Assembly (NCBI RefSeq): GCF_026391055.1
Contig: NZ_JAPLET010000019.1
Location: 453,143-517,142, forward strand
DNA from: Spirosoma sp.
GTDB taxonomy: Bacteria; Bacteroidota; Bacteroidia; Cytophagales; Spirosomataceae
Direction of reading: 5' to 3'
Length of the DNA: 64,000 nucleotides
Part shown: in pieces, positions 53,691-63,172 of the stretch
How positions within the stretch are numbered: the first letter of the stretch is position 1
Layout of the letters: every line of letters begins with the position of its first letter
Translations under genes and position numbers: made by a program
The notes under the pieces: model-generated
Seen by the model: the letters and a program-made list of their open reading frames with translations, nothing else
Told to the model about the DNA's origin: nothing
Databases searched by the model: none

Positions 53691-54413
53691 CTATTTTGCC
53701 AATCGTCGCAGTAGATCATCCCGGTAGCTGGCCGAGACCGGAAGTCGCTTGTCCCCCAGGCTCACTTGATGCCGCTCCACTTTATCGACTTTAGTCAGCG
53801 CAATCACATACGACTTATGAATGCGGAGGTACTCGCCGACCGGTAGCTTGGCCAGCACCTCCGATAGGCTCATGCGGCTCAACGTTTGTTTACTCAACTC
53901 AACAAAGGTTAGATAATTGTCATCGGCTTCAATGTACAGCAGATCGGCTAGATTAACCCGGCTCCAGTCGTACCCAGTTTTGACAAACAACTCAGCCGCA
54001 GCCACACCCTGAACCGATTCATTGACCCGCTTTTGGGCGGTGACTTTCTCTAAGGCCCGGCTGCTCGCTTGCAAAAAGCGGCTTAGACTGATGGGCTTCA
54101 ATAAATAATCTAGGGCTGCTACCTCGAAACCTTCTAATGCATAACCCGCATGAGCCGTGGTAAATATGACGACCACTGGCTCGGGCAATAAGCGGACCAG
54201 TTCCAGGCCCGACAAGTCCGGCATCTGAATGTCGACAAATAAAAGATCAACGGGATGGCCCTGCATATACGCCAAGGCTTCGGTTGCGCTTAGGAAACTA
54301 CCTACTAACGCTAAATAGGGCACTTTGGCCGCATGAGATTCGATGATACGCAGCCCAATCGGCTCATCATCGACCGCGATACAACGGAGGGAATGGACGG
54401 CGGCTGTTTTCAC
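53691..54413 (-). CDS. LytTR-family response regulator
   Basis: A 240-aa regulator. The receiver (about 8-125) has AVDDEPIG, phosphoacceptor Asp61 in LLFVDIQMP, VIFTTAHAGYALEGFEVAAL and DYLLKP. A LytTR domain follows (about 140-240: DLLYIEADDNYLTFVELSKQ; YLRIHKSYVIALTKVDKVER). The start is GTG 54413, overlapping the thioredoxin gene's stop by 4 nt (GTGA). Third gene of a histidine kinase - thioredoxin - regulator operon. Confidence 0.95.
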   Translation of the reverse strand: MKTAAVHSLRCIAVDDEPIGLRIIESHAAKVPYLALVGSFLSATEALAYMQGHPVDLLFVDIQMPDLSGLELVRLLPEPVVVIFTTAHAGYALEGFEVAALDYLLKPISLSRFLQASSRALEKVTAQKRVNESVQGVAAAELFVKTGYDWSRVNLADLLYIEADDNYLTFVELSKQTLSRMSLSEVLAKLPVGEYLRIHKSYVIALTKVDKVERHQVSLGDKRLPVSASYRDDLLRRLAK

Positions 54414-55906
54414 AACAACGATTCGATTTGGTGATATAACTCCTCTTTCTGGGAGGGCCGGTTGGCTTCTACAGTCGTGATTCGGCCCAAGGCATCCACT
54501 AAGATATATGAGGGGAAGCGGAGATTATCCTGCTCGGGATACAGACTACGAAGATAGGCTTCCAAGTCGGAACCCGCTAACACATGCTGGCCCGTTAGCC
54601 CATAAAAATGAATCGTCTCCCGCCACCGCTTTTCGGGTTGAGCCCCGTGTTCAACGGCCACATAGACAAAGTCAACCGGCTTGTTCTTGAAGCGTTCTTT
54701 CAAGGCGCGGTTGTAGGTAAACTCTTGTCGGCAGGGGCCACACCAACTGCCCCAAATATCCACGTACACCACGCGTCCCCGATGGGTGGCCAGCAATGAA
54801 TCCAGGTTTACGAATCGCGCCGAATTAGCCAGTAATTGAATATCGGCTTGCGGATTAGCGGCCGGGTCAATACTGGCCAGGTAGGGCTTTATGTACTGCT
54901 GCACATCGGGCAGGTAAGGACTTTGAGGGAAGCGCTGTTTGAAATTGGTGTAGGCTTCGAGCTGGTAGGCTAAGTCACCCTGCTCAATGCCATTAATTAA
55001 GAACGAAGCCAGCGCCCGTTCTAAAGCCCGTCCTTGCAACCCATACTGGAGGGCGCTGTACACCCAGTAGCGCTCCCCTTTTTGTTTCATCTCTTGATTG
55101 ATTTGGGCAAAGGGTTTGCCAAAAACGCGTTCGGCAATGGGAACAAATTCGTCTTTGGTGCTGGCTTGATGTTGCAGGTAGCGGGGATAATAGGTGATGA
55201 TTTGTTGATAGGCATAGCTGCTCAAGGCAAGTGGATTCGACAGATCGACCCGTTGGTAGGCCGTGATCAAGGTTTGCTGCCAGGCGCTACGGTCATACAC
55301 CGACTTATTTTTTTTGGTCCACACGCCATTTTGCCAAATCAAGTCCCAGAGTTTACTGACGGCAAAGTAGGTGATGTCGGCTTGAGTCATCTGTTGAAAG
55401 GCTAGCGACCCCTTCTTCGGTTGTTGTTTCAACAAGGAAAGTCCGGCTTGCTGCTGGGTTAGCAAAGCCCGAAGAATCAGTTGTGGATCGGACAGTGAAT
55501 CATTCCAGGTTGGTTTTCCGAGTTGATTCATCGTCAGGCCCAATCGCTGACGGAACGCATTTTCAGCCCCGAGTTCACCGCTAAATCGCACGGTCCCAGG
55601 CCAGCTCTGCGCGTGAGCCGTCAGCGAAACCGATCGGCCTGGCTGGGCGTAGAGGTAAAGACGCTTCCCCGCATAGTCTAAGAAGATAATCTGCGCTTTG
55701 TTCAGGGTGAGCCGAGTTGAAAAATGACCCTTCGCGTCAAGCGAAACCGGGACTGAGTTCTGCGGATAATAGTAGCAGTCGTAGGGAACATTGACTGATA
55801 CAGAAGCACCGGGTTTGGTTCCCTCAATCTGGCCGGAGAGGGTCAGTTGGGCGCGAAGGGAGTGGCTAGCTAGCCAAGCGAAAAACAAGATCATTCGGAA
55901 AAACAT
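54410..55906 (-). CDS. TlpA-like thioredoxin-domain protein, secreted
   Basis: A 498-aa protein with a signal peptide (MILFFAWLASHSLRAQ). An N-terminal beta domain like DUF4369 (LTLSGQIEGTKPGASVSVNV) and a long helical middle lead to a C-terminal TlpA/AhpC-TSA thioredoxin (about 365-498) with active site WGSWCGPCRQEF. It is a periplasmic thiol-disulfide protein. Its place between a sensor kinase and its regulator, with 12-nt and overlapping junctions, is unusual and suggests that the pathway monitors or controls redox state. Confidence 0.88.
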   Translation of the reverse strand: MFFRMILFFAWLASHSLRAQLTLSGQIEGTKPGASVSVNVPYDCYYYPQNSVPVSLDAKGHFSTRLTLNKAQIIFLDYAGKRLYLYAQPGRSVSLTAHAQSWPGTVRFSGELGAENAFRQRLGLTMNQLGKPTWNDSLSDPQLILRALLTQQQAGLSLLKQQPKKGSLAFQQMTQADITYFAVSKLWDLIWQNGVWTKKNKSVYDRSAWQQTLITAYQRVDLSNPLALSSYAYQQIITYYPRYLQHQASTKDEFVPIAERVFGKPFAQINQEMKQKGERYWVYSALQYGLQGRALERALASFLINGIEQGDLAYQLEAYTNFKQRFPQSPYLPDVQQYIKPYLASIDPAANPQADIQLLANSARFVNLDSLLATHRGRVVYVDIWGSWCGPCRQEFTYNRALKERFKNKPVDFVYVAVEHGAQPEKRWRETIHFYGLTGQHVLAGSDLEAYLRSLYPEQDNLRFPSYILVDALGRITTVEANRPSQKEELYHQIESLL

Positions 55907-55918
55907 AGTCGATTCGAT

Positions 55919-56965
55919 TTAGTAAAGATTCATCTGTAAGTGTACCCGGAAGCGGTCAGCCTGGGGTTCAGCCGTCAGGCTGTATTTCCCGGCATAAAGC
56001 AGGTCGAGTCGTTTCCGCGCATTATGGATCCCCGTTCCCAGGCCATAGGCCGTTCGCTGGGGAAATAGTCGGTTCTCCACCACCAAGTCAAGCTGTCCTT
56101 TTTCAATGGTTAATTGAATGGCAATGAAGTAATTCAGGTCGGTACTGATCCCGTAGAGAAAGGCATTTTCGACGAAGGTGATGAGCAGCAACGGAGCGAT
56201 TTGAGCGGGCAACTGGTCATACACCAAATGTGTCTGCAAGCGGGTGGCGTCGGTCTGGGCCAACCGTAATCCCTGCAACTGGATATAGTCCTGTAAGAAG
56301 CCCAGCTCACTGGCCACTGGGGTAAAGTCGCGCTGGGCTTCACTGAGGGTATAGCGCATGATATTGGCTAGCTGCTCGATACTTTGGGCAGTGTTCGTGG
56401 CCTGCTCGAGCAGCGCGGTTCCGTAGAGGCTGTTCAGGGTATTAAAGAAAAAATGGGGATTCAGTTGGGCTTTCAGGGCGGCTAGCTCGGCTTGCGATTG
56501 TTGCACCTGGCGCTGCGTCTGCTGGATCCGTTGGTTGAAAAAACTACGGACTAAGGCATACGCGATGCCGTAGCCGAAGACCGTGAGGGTAGGCTCCCAG
56601 AAGCGATCTGTACTGCCTTCGAATCGCCACTGATTAAACGCTAGTAGCAACCGGACGAACACCGCTGAAGCCACGAAGGAAACCAGCAGGAAGGTGGGTA
56701 ACAAACGAGCCCTAAATAGCCGATGATAATTTAGCTCAATCAGTAAGGTGCCCCCTAAGATCACCAGCCAAAGCAGTTGAACCCCATTGTGATTGGCAAA
56801 CCGTTGCCAAACGCTGACGGGGGAGCCGTCCGAATTGATCAAATAACTGCCGTGCGTATAGACTTCATACCAGAACGTCAGGGCATCGGCTAGATTCATA
56901 CTCAGCCAGAGTAGGCAGGCGTGCAGTAGCCACTGTTGCCAGATTGTCAAGCGGGGGAAAGCCAT
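55919..56965 (-). CDS. Sensor histidine kinase (PF06580 type)
   Basis: A 348-aa kinase with four hydrophobic segments (about 10-150), then a linker helix (RIQQTQRQVQQSQAELAALK) and the His_kinase motif KAQLNPHFFFNTLNSLYG (His near 172). The ATPase domain has LLITFVENAFLYGIS (the usual KHG is changed to LYG) and YGLGTGIHNARKRLDLLY. ATG 56965 is preferred over GTG 56992. First gene of the three-gene signalling operon. Confidence 0.93.
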   Translation of the reverse strand: MAFPRLTIWQQWLLHACLLWLSMNLADALTFWYEVYTHGSYLINSDGSPVSVWQRFANHNGVQLLWLVILGGTLLIELNYHRLFRARLLPTFLLVSFVASAVFVRLLLAFNQWRFEGSTDRFWEPTLTVFGYGIAYALVRSFFNQRIQQTQRQVQQSQAELAALKAQLNPHFFFNTLNSLYGTALLEQATNTAQSIEQLANIMRYTLSEAQRDFTPVASELGFLQDYIQLQGLRLAQTDATRLQTHLVYDQLPAQIAPLLLITFVENAFLYGISTDLNYFIAIQLTIEKGQLDLVVENRLFPQRTAYGLGTGIHNARKRLDLLYAGKYSLTAEPQADRFRVHLQMNLY

Positions 56966-57149
56966 ACGGTTGCGATTTATAGGACAAATCACGGCAAGGT
57001 ATGGGCCTCTGGCAATAAAATGGGGTGAAGTAGATTAAGTTTGGGGTGATGGCTGACATGTGGCTGATGAGTGCCGACCCGCTCCTTGTTCAAGACTAGG
57101 CCACCGCTTGACCAGGCACAGAATTATACCTCCAAGACGCTGGATAGGC

Positions 57150-57240
57150 GTATATCTAATTTAATGTGGTGTAATCTTATAAAACGCTCCCAACTGAGAC
57201 TAGGAGGCTTAACCTGTCCGCTATTCGGGCGTTTATTGAG
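57150..57240 (+). repeat. Intergenic repeat family, copy R8
   Basis: GTATATCTAATTTAATG, then ATCTTATAAAACGCTCCC...TGAGACTAGGAG (57174-57206) and TTCGGGCGTTTATTG (57224-57238). It lies between two - strand genes, antisense to both. Confidence 0.8.
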
Positions 57241-57287
57241 CTGCTTCTACGGGTAATGTAAAAAAAAGTAGAACGACTAGCATCTGA

Positions 57288-59732
57288 TTAATCACTTCGT
57301 AAACTCTTGACCGGATTCATCAGGGCGGCTTTCACGCTCTGAAAACTGACTGTCAGCAGCGTAATGCCGCTGGCCAGTAGGCCAGCCAGTGCAAAGACCC
57401 ACCACTCGATCTGGATGCGGTAAGCGAAATCCTGCAACCAGCGGTTCATCACATACCAGGCCACCGGGCTGGCAACCATAATAGCGTTTAGGACCAGTTT
57501 CAGGAAGTCTTTGGAGAGCATCGCCACAACGCCTGATACACTGGCCCCCAATACTTTGCGGATGCCAATCTCTTTCGTGCGCTGTTGAGCGGTAAATGTG
57601 GCCAGCCCAAATAGACCAAGGCAGGCAATAAAAACGGTCAGGCCCGCGAATAGGCGGTAGAGCAGGCCCATCTGTTGCTCGGCTTTATAGTAATTGTTCA
57701 GGCTATCTTCATAAAAACGGCCGTAAAACGCGGCTTCGGGCATCACACGGGCGTAAACTGCCTTTACTTTATCGACTGTCTGGCCCACGTTCTTCGTTTG
57801 TAATTTGACGCTCCCGCCGTAATAAAACTGGTCTTTGGCCACCATCACCAAAGGCTGGATACCCCCCTCTTTGGCGGAGTTCGTGTGAAAGTCGTTCACG
57901 ACGGCCACAATCGGAGAAGGTCCCAAACCGAATGCCCGAAGGTTGCGGCCAATTACCGAAGCCGGATTTTTGATACCCAGCTTCTTCAGCAGCGTTTCGT
58001 TGACCACAAATCTGGTTGTTGTGTCGGTGACCGCGTAGGGCATCCCGACAAGCACCTGAATGCCGAACGTTTTGAAATAATCGCCGTCAACCATCTTCAT
58101 GGATACCGTGAAATCTTCGTCTTTCGAGAGGTTAGTAAAGGCAAAGTTGCTCTGCCACTTATTAGCCGATGAAGGAAGATCAGACATGAACGCGACGGCC
58201 TGCACCCCGGGTACCCCAAGCAACTCCTGCCGGAGCGTTGCATACCGGGTACGGTAGGTAGGGTCAATTACAAAGGTAAACACCCCGTCTTTGGCGAATC
58301 CGAGCTTCATCTGATCCAGGTAATCCATCTGCTGTAGATTTATTACGGTGCTGACAATAAGCACCAGCGCTGCGGTGAATTGACCTACAATAAGGCTTTT
58401 GCGGAGGGTGATACCCCGCAACCAGCCCCGCCCTGTCTGTCGCCGGAACACATCAAGCGGGCTGAACGACGACAGCACGACAGCCGGGTACAGCCCGGCC
58501 AGCAAGGTCAACAACACCAATAGCCCCCCCAATACCGGCACCAGGTCAGGACGGAAGTAGAGCGATTCGTCAGTTGGCACGTGGAACAGATCAGTCAGTA
58601 ATGGCAACGTTGTGTAGGTTAAGGCCACGCCCAGCCCCAGTGATACGGCTACCAGCAGGAATGTCTCGGTCAGAAACTGTCCCACCACCTGCCGCTGCAG
58701 ACTACCCAACACCTTGCGAACGCCCACTTCTTTGGCCCGCTTTCCCGCCAGCGCCGACGCAATGTTGACAAAATTGATACAGGCCATCAGCAACAGCACC
58801 GCCCCCACCGTGGTCAGATTCCGTAGCCGCTGACGGGATACAGTCGGTACGTTGGAGGAAAACGTGTCGAACCGTTCGTCATGGTGCAGATCAGCCAATG
58901 GACTCAGGAAATGCGTTTTTTTATCGTTGTCCCCCCGTCCGTCGTAGTGTTTACGCGAGAATGTTTCCTGGAGCCGATTGGCGGACCCGACGGAGAAGTT
59001 GGCCGGTAGCTTTACAAAAATATGATCGTTGCTTGATGAGTTGCCCCAGTCATCGAACGCGCCGAAGCCAAATGCCTGCGCTTTATCGGCTTTTTTGGTG
59101 GCGTAGGAAATAACCAGATTCATCGGGAAGCTGGTATTCGGAGGAGCGTCGGCCAGTACGCCCACTACCCGCATGTTAACGATGTTGTTTATACGAAGAA
59201 ACTTGCCGACCGCCTGCTTGGGATCATTGAAATACTTGCGGGCAAAGCGTTCCGATAGGGCCACCACATTTGGCGCGGCCAGTGCCTGGGGCTGGCCAAT
59301 GAGCCAGGGGAAGTGGAACATCCGAAAAAACGCCGGTCCGACCAGTAGACCCTCGTACCGTTCAATGTACTTCACGGGCGCATCGAGTGCCTTGGCGTTG
59401 GTGCCCAATACCGTAACCTGCGGGTCAAGGGTTCCAAACACCGGCACGATTTCGGTAAACTGCGGAATGTCGGTTTTCAAGGCAGCCTCCACCGGCAAGG
59501 GACTACCTGAACCTTCGGTTTGGGTACCATCGCGAAGCACCTGCTTGCGCACAACGCGGTAAACACGTTCAGCTTCCGGGTGGAACTGATCGAAACTCTG
59601 TTCGTAGCGTACCACCATGAACAGGAGCAGCGAGGCGGCTATGCCGACACTCAGGCCAATGATATTTAATAAGGTGTAGCTCCGGTTACGGGTCAGGGTT
59701 CGAAGAGCGATTTTGAGGTAATTTTGTAGCAT
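57288..59732 (-). CDS. MacB/FtsX-type ABC permease
   Basis: An 814-aa permease (ATG 59732, MLQNYLKIALRTLTRNRSYT). The first helix (LLNIIGLSVGIAASLLLFMV) is followed by a periplasmic MacB_PCD domain, an FtsX unit near 270-400 (KEVGVRKVLGSLQRQVVGQF), a second periplasmic domain and a C-terminal FtsX unit (KEIGIRKVLGASVSGVVAML). Such duplicated permeases, common in Cytophagales, export or signal across the envelope together with an ATPase encoded elsewhere; none is adjacent. A stand-alone gene. Confidence 0.9.
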   Translation of the reverse strand: MLQNYLKIALRTLTRNRSYTLLNIIGLSVGIAASLLLFMVVRYEQSFDQFHPEAERVYRVVRKQVLRDGTQTEGSGSPLPVEAALKTDIPQFTEIVPVFGTLDPQVTVLGTNAKALDAPVKYIERYEGLLVGPAFFRMFHFPWLIGQPQALAAPNVVALSERFARKYFNDPKQAVGKFLRINNIVNMRVVGVLADAPPNTSFPMNLVISYATKKADKAQAFGFGAFDDWGNSSSNDHIFVKLPANFSVGSANRLQETFSRKHYDGRGDNDKKTHFLSPLADLHHDERFDTFSSNVPTVSRQRLRNLTTVGAVLLLMACINFVNIASALAGKRAKEVGVRKVLGSLQRQVVGQFLTETFLLVAVSLGLGVALTYTTLPLLTDLFHVPTDESLYFRPDLVPVLGGLLVLLTLLAGLYPAVVLSSFSPLDVFRRQTGRGWLRGITLRKSLIVGQFTAALVLIVSTVINLQQMDYLDQMKLGFAKDGVFTFVIDPTYRTRYATLRQELLGVPGVQAVAFMSDLPSSANKWQSNFAFTNLSKDEDFTVSMKMVDGDYFKTFGIQVLVGMPYAVTDTTTRFVVNETLLKKLGIKNPASVIGRNLRAFGLGPSPIVAVVNDFHTNSAKEGGIQPLVMVAKDQFYYGGSVKLQTKNVGQTVDKVKAVYARVMPEAAFYGRFYEDSLNNYYKAEQQMGLLYRLFAGLTVFIACLGLFGLATFTAQQRTKEIGIRKVLGASVSGVVAMLSKDFLKLVLNAIMVASPVAWYVMNRWLQDFAYRIQIEWWVFALAGLLASGITLLTVSFQSVKAALMNPVKSLRSD

Positions 59733-59891
59733 GGTTGTCGGCCGTTTTGCTTCTGTTGGGTCACGTACAAATGCGCTAACTAAACGGCTCAACTATCAAA
59801 CCACGAGTAACAAACCGGCCTGGGATGTCAGGAAGGCGTATTGAGATGAAAAAATTGTACGAATTCGGACAGCCAATGTCCGTTTTTATCG

Positions 59892-60039
59892 CCCGTATGA
59901 TACTAACTGGAGTTGACAATTATTAGAAAGATAATCGTCCCACAAAACCCTCCTATGTGAGATAAGTAATCATTCTTGGATATGCATTCTTCAGAGACGA
60001 CGAGGTATCATAATATGTGTCTAAAATAGGATGTTTCGT
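59892..60039 (+). repeat. Intergenic repeat family, copy R9 (near full length)
   Basis: CCGTATGATACTAACTGGAG (59893), CAAAACCCTCC...GTGAGATAAG (59943-59966), CATTCTTGGATATGCATTCTT and AAATAGGATGTTTCGTG. It aligns with R5 from end to end but has lost several base pairs of both inverted repeats. It lies in the spacer between divergent genes. Confidence 0.75.
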
Positions 60040-60199
60040 GTACTAAAACAGAGTCTTGAGTTTAGGCGGTCAGTCGCCAGCTATCCCTACAAAATACAGC
60101 AGGTTACCATAATACGTCCGGTCGAGCAACCAATCATATAAAGTTACTTGCAAAACACAGTACTATGTTATAAATAGCTATTATTATAACATCCAAAAT

Positions 60200-61075
60200 A
60201 TGGGTCCATCTATTGCTAGGCCATTACGTAAAACTTGCTCATTCTGCTTTTTTCTGTTTCTACCGTTGCTCACCTTAGCTCAGACCTTCACGGGTCATGT
60301 AACGGATAGTCAGAGTGGGGCTCCATTACCTTATGCTAGTATCGGGGTAAGAGGAAAGAGTGTAGGTGGCATCGCGGATATAAACGGCCATTTCGGCATT
60401 AATCTAGCTAAAGCCATGCCTACTGATACCGTTGTGATTAGCTATTTAGGGTATCAGTCCAAAGCCCTTGTCAAACGAGATATTAATAATGCGGCTTACC
60501 AAATTAAGTTGGTTTCCAGCGCCTTTCAACTTCAGGAAGCGGTTACCCTAGGGAAGCGGGAGCTAATCAGTATTGGCCATAAAAAGGCGAGTGCTAACTT
60601 CACCGGCTGGGGGGATTATACCAGTTCAAAAGGGCGCTTACGGGGGACGGCTATTGAAACCGACAAATGGCCTCTAAAACTGGCTAAGTTTAACGTGCAT
60701 TTGGCTGCTTGCGATTTTGATAGTGTACGCTTCCGACTACATATTCTGGCTCAACCGGCAAATCCTGCGGGCGACTTAAAGACCGAACTACTCAAGGAAA
60801 ACATATTCTTTACCGCTCACAAAGGCCAAAAATGGGTTAGTGTCGATCTAACGCCTTATGATCTGATTATTCATCAGAATATTATTGTCGCTGTTGAATG
60901 GGTTGACGCGTGGGTACAGGAAGGAAGAAGTCATTTATTAACTATATCCATGTCGCGCGAAGAAGGCTATACGTATACACGCGAGACTCCCGAAGAGCCT
61001 TTTCAAGTTATTCAATATAGATTTACCCCAACAATGTATTTTGAGACCTACAAACCTGGCCCTTCACGTCCGTAG
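60200..61075 (+). CDS. Secreted carboxypeptidase-regulatory-domain protein
   Basis: A 291-aa protein with a signal peptide (FCFFLFLPLLTLAQ). Residues about 25-105 are a CarboxypepD_reg-like beta-sandwich (FTGHVTDSQSGAPLPYASIG; TDTVVISYLGYQSKAL), as found at the N-terminus of SusC-like receptors. The remainder (DFDSVRFRLHILAQPANPAG; WVSVDLTPYDLIIHQNIIV) looks like a second beta-sandwich. No barrel follows. Probably envelope associated; role unknown. Preceded by repeat R9. Confidence 0.75.
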   Translation: MGPSIARPLRKTCSFCFFLFLPLLTLAQTFTGHVTDSQSGAPLPYASIGVRGKSVGGIADINGHFGINLAKAMPTDTVVISYLGYQSKALVKRDINNAAYQIKLVSSAFQLQEAVTLGKRELISIGHKKASANFTGWGDYTSSKGRLRGTAIETDKWPLKLAKFNVHLAACDFDSVRFRLHILAQPANPAGDLKTELLKENIFFTAHKGQKWVSVDLTPYDLIIHQNIIVAVEWVDAWVQEGRSHLLTISMSREEGYTYTRETPEEPFQVIQYRFTPTMYFETYKPGPSRP

Positions 61076-61166
61076 TTTTGCCTTTCCACTTAGAAGCCAG
61101 TTTGGAAAGCATTATTGATAGACGAGCTGATTAGGGGACGTGACGACAGAAACGATCGAGAAATTC

Positions 61167-61240
61167 GTCTCATCAATCCCTCCAACCTGAGATGTAAAAG
61201 CTATCATGTATCTGCTTCTTTAATAGGTTGTCTAATTTGA
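61167..61240 (+). repeat. Intergenic repeat family, copy R10
   Basis: GTCTCATCAATCCCTCC...TGAGATG (61167-61194), ATGTATCTGCTTC (61206-61218), and a decayed distal module AATAGGTTGTCTAATTTG. It lies in the 313-bp spacer between two + strand genes. Confidence 0.7.
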
Positions 61241-61388
61241 TGACCTATTTCAACAACTGTCAACTACTACCCGCATGGTACGGGTACCATCTTGCACTTT
61301 CCCAGTTTTAGATTGTAAGTCACCTTAAGCAATGTAGTATTAGAACTAATAGAAGCTTTACTTTTGAGTTGAACAAAACAATGAGTCG

Positions 61389-62171
61389 ATGATACTAGCT
61401 TGTGCTCGCTGGATATTACCTCTTTCAGTTGTACTGTTAACTTTTTTGGGGGAACCCGTAAAATGCCAAACAATCGTTGAGCGGAAAGGCTTTGCGGTTC
61501 GAGGAGGACTGAGCGGTGGGTTTGATGTCGGAGCAGGCGTTGGGGGCAATACTGTCAATCCTAACTTAACTTATTACGAACTCAAGAGCCTGACGAGAAG
61601 TAATACTGTTTTGGTTGGATGGACAGCCCGGTTAAGCGCCTTCTATGGTCAGAATCTGTCATATTATACTGCACCCGCTCGACTGACTCATGTGGACGCA
61701 ATTGATACGGTGAGTTTTAGTCGTCTGGCACAGACCTCCCTAAATTTGGGTGTTCGAGCTGAATGGAACTTGGGTAGGCTTCAGTTAGGGGCTAGTGTTG
61801 ATTTACTTGGATTTACTTTTTTAGGCCGCTCCCGAATCGGTCAGGTTTCTTCATCTACCGGTTTGTTTATTCAAACCGATTCCTTAGGGCAATCTCAACA
61901 AAGCCCTTTCCAGGGCCCAGCTATTTTTCAGCAGGCCTCTCCTACACGATTGAACGTCAAGCTTTGGGGAGATCACGAGAGAGGAATGTTAACGACGGAA
62001 GTGTACGCCCGAATTTATTTAGGGTCTACTGTTGCCCTAAAATTAGGATATCAGTGGTTGAGTACGGAAATGACTCTTAAGAATCGGGATTTAGTGGCTG
62101 ACAATGCCCGCTTTCGTAATCGAGTTAGCCTACCTTACCTTGCTTTGACGTTTCCGATCACTCCTTGGTAA
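61389..62171 (+). CDS. Secreted hypothetical protein, possible outer-membrane barrel
   Basis: A 260-aa protein with a signal peptide (ILPLSVVLLTFLGEPVKCQ). The mature part has alternating hydrophobic and polar residues and many Gly/Tyr/Arg (GFAVRGGLSGGFDVGAGVGG; VGWTARLSAFYGQNLSYY; LNLGVRAEWNLGRLQLGASV), ending in SLPYLALTFPI with an aromatic-rich final strand. This pattern suits a small 8-10 strand barrel. No family recognised. Confidence 0.65.
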   Translation: MILACARWILPLSVVLLTFLGEPVKCQTIVERKGFAVRGGLSGGFDVGAGVGGNTVNPNLTYYELKSLTRSNTVLVGWTARLSAFYGQNLSYYTAPARLTHVDAIDTVSFSRLAQTSLNLGVRAEWNLGRLQLGASVDLLGFTFLGRSRIGQVSSSTGLFIQTDSLGQSQQSPFQGPAIFQQASPTRLNVKLWGDHERGMLTTEVYARIYLGSTVALKLGYQWLSTEMTLKNRDLVADNARFRNRVSLPYLALTFPITPW

Positions 62172-62230
62172 GCCCAATTCCTATTTTGGACGACTTGCAA
62201 CTATAGGCTATTTACAAATTACTTACGGGG

Positions 62231-62304
62231 CAGTATACAACGCTTAATGTTGGATAGATAATAAAGTTCAGTATCTCAAAAAAGGCTCCGTTAAAGGGAC
62301 GGAG
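62231..62304 (+). repeat. Intergenic repeat family, copy R11 (5' module only)
   Basis: CAGTATACAACGCTTAATG, TTCAGTATCTCAAAAAAGGCTCCG (62268-62291), then GGGACGGAG. The GAGAC and distal boxes are altered or absent. Confidence 0.55.
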
Positions 62305-62419
62305 TTATATATATGAGCGGTGATACGTGGAGAGTGACAACCGATAGCTCGGATCGTAGAGTCCCTCTAATTGCCATTCTTAATACGTACTTTCAGGCTC
62401 TCCTTAAACAACATCGATT

Positions 62420-63079
62420 TTGCCCTCTCCATTTAAACAGCTTGTCGTTTGCCTAGTTTTCTTAGGCTTGCCATCCTCCCTGATGGCCCAGCGGTATGTC
62501 TTTTTTTTACATAATCGCTTCTTAGAGGAACACGAACTCTCTGCCCTTGAGCCAACCTATGGGCGAGCAGAATACAGAGAGATTATTACGGCTTTTCAAC
62601 AAGCGGGCTTCGAGGTCATTTCTGAAAAGCGGCCAGCCAATACAAATATCGACCAGTATGCCCATAAAGTAAGTCAGCAGATTGATAGTCTACTTAGGAA
62701 AGGGGTTCAACCCAATCATATCACAATCATTGGCACCTCAAAGGGAGGTTATATCGCACAATACGTTTCGACACTAGCAGCTAACCCAGCTCTCAATTTT
62801 ATTTTCATCGGCTGCTTTCGAGAATCAGATATTACTAACATGCCCATGATTAATTTTTGCGGTAATATTCTGACCATTTATGAGCGGTCCGATTCCTTTG
62901 GGGTTTCGGCTATTCAGCGAAAGAAAACGTCTAAACTACCCATAACGCGGTTTGAAGAGATTGAGCTAAACACAAATCAAAAGCATGGTTTTCTATTTCA
63001 CGCACTACCTGAGTGGATTAAGCCTAGCATTCAATGGGCAAAAGGCCAATATGCGAAAGCTGTACCAGGTAACCCTTAA
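62420..63079 (+). CDS. Secreted alpha/beta-hydrolase-like protein
   Basis: A 219-aa protein with a signal peptide (QLVVCLVFLGLPSSLMAQ). YVFFLHNRFLEEHEL is the first strand. HITIIGTSKGGYIAQYVS holds a G-x-S-x-G nucleophile elbow (GTSKGG, Ser near 107). NTNQKHGFLFHALPEW supplies the likely His. The acid is probably in LTIYERSDSFG. The start is TTG 62420. Serine esterase or peptidase type; substrate unknown. Preceded by repeat R11. Confidence 0.75.
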   Translation: MPSPFKQLVVCLVFLGLPSSLMAQRYVFFLHNRFLEEHELSALEPTYGRAEYREIITAFQQAGFEVISEKRPANTNIDQYAHKVSQQIDSLLRKGVQPNHITIIGTSKGGYIAQYVSTLAANPALNFIFIGCFRESDITNMPMINFCGNILTIYERSDSFGVSAIQRKKTSKLPITRFEEIELNTNQKHGFLFHALPEWIKPSIQWAKGQYAKAVPGNP

Positions 63080-63172
63080 AAACCCATGCTGGGTGAGTTT
63101 AAAAAAGGTACACAAAACGTCACGACGCGAAATTTCGAGTCTCAAACAAACGCTGGTTAAGGAGTTAACGAT

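Noticed and set aside
60200..61075. Full TonB-dependent receptor
   Set aside because: Only the carboxypeptidase-regulatory-like domain is present; no plug or beta-barrel of the right length follows.
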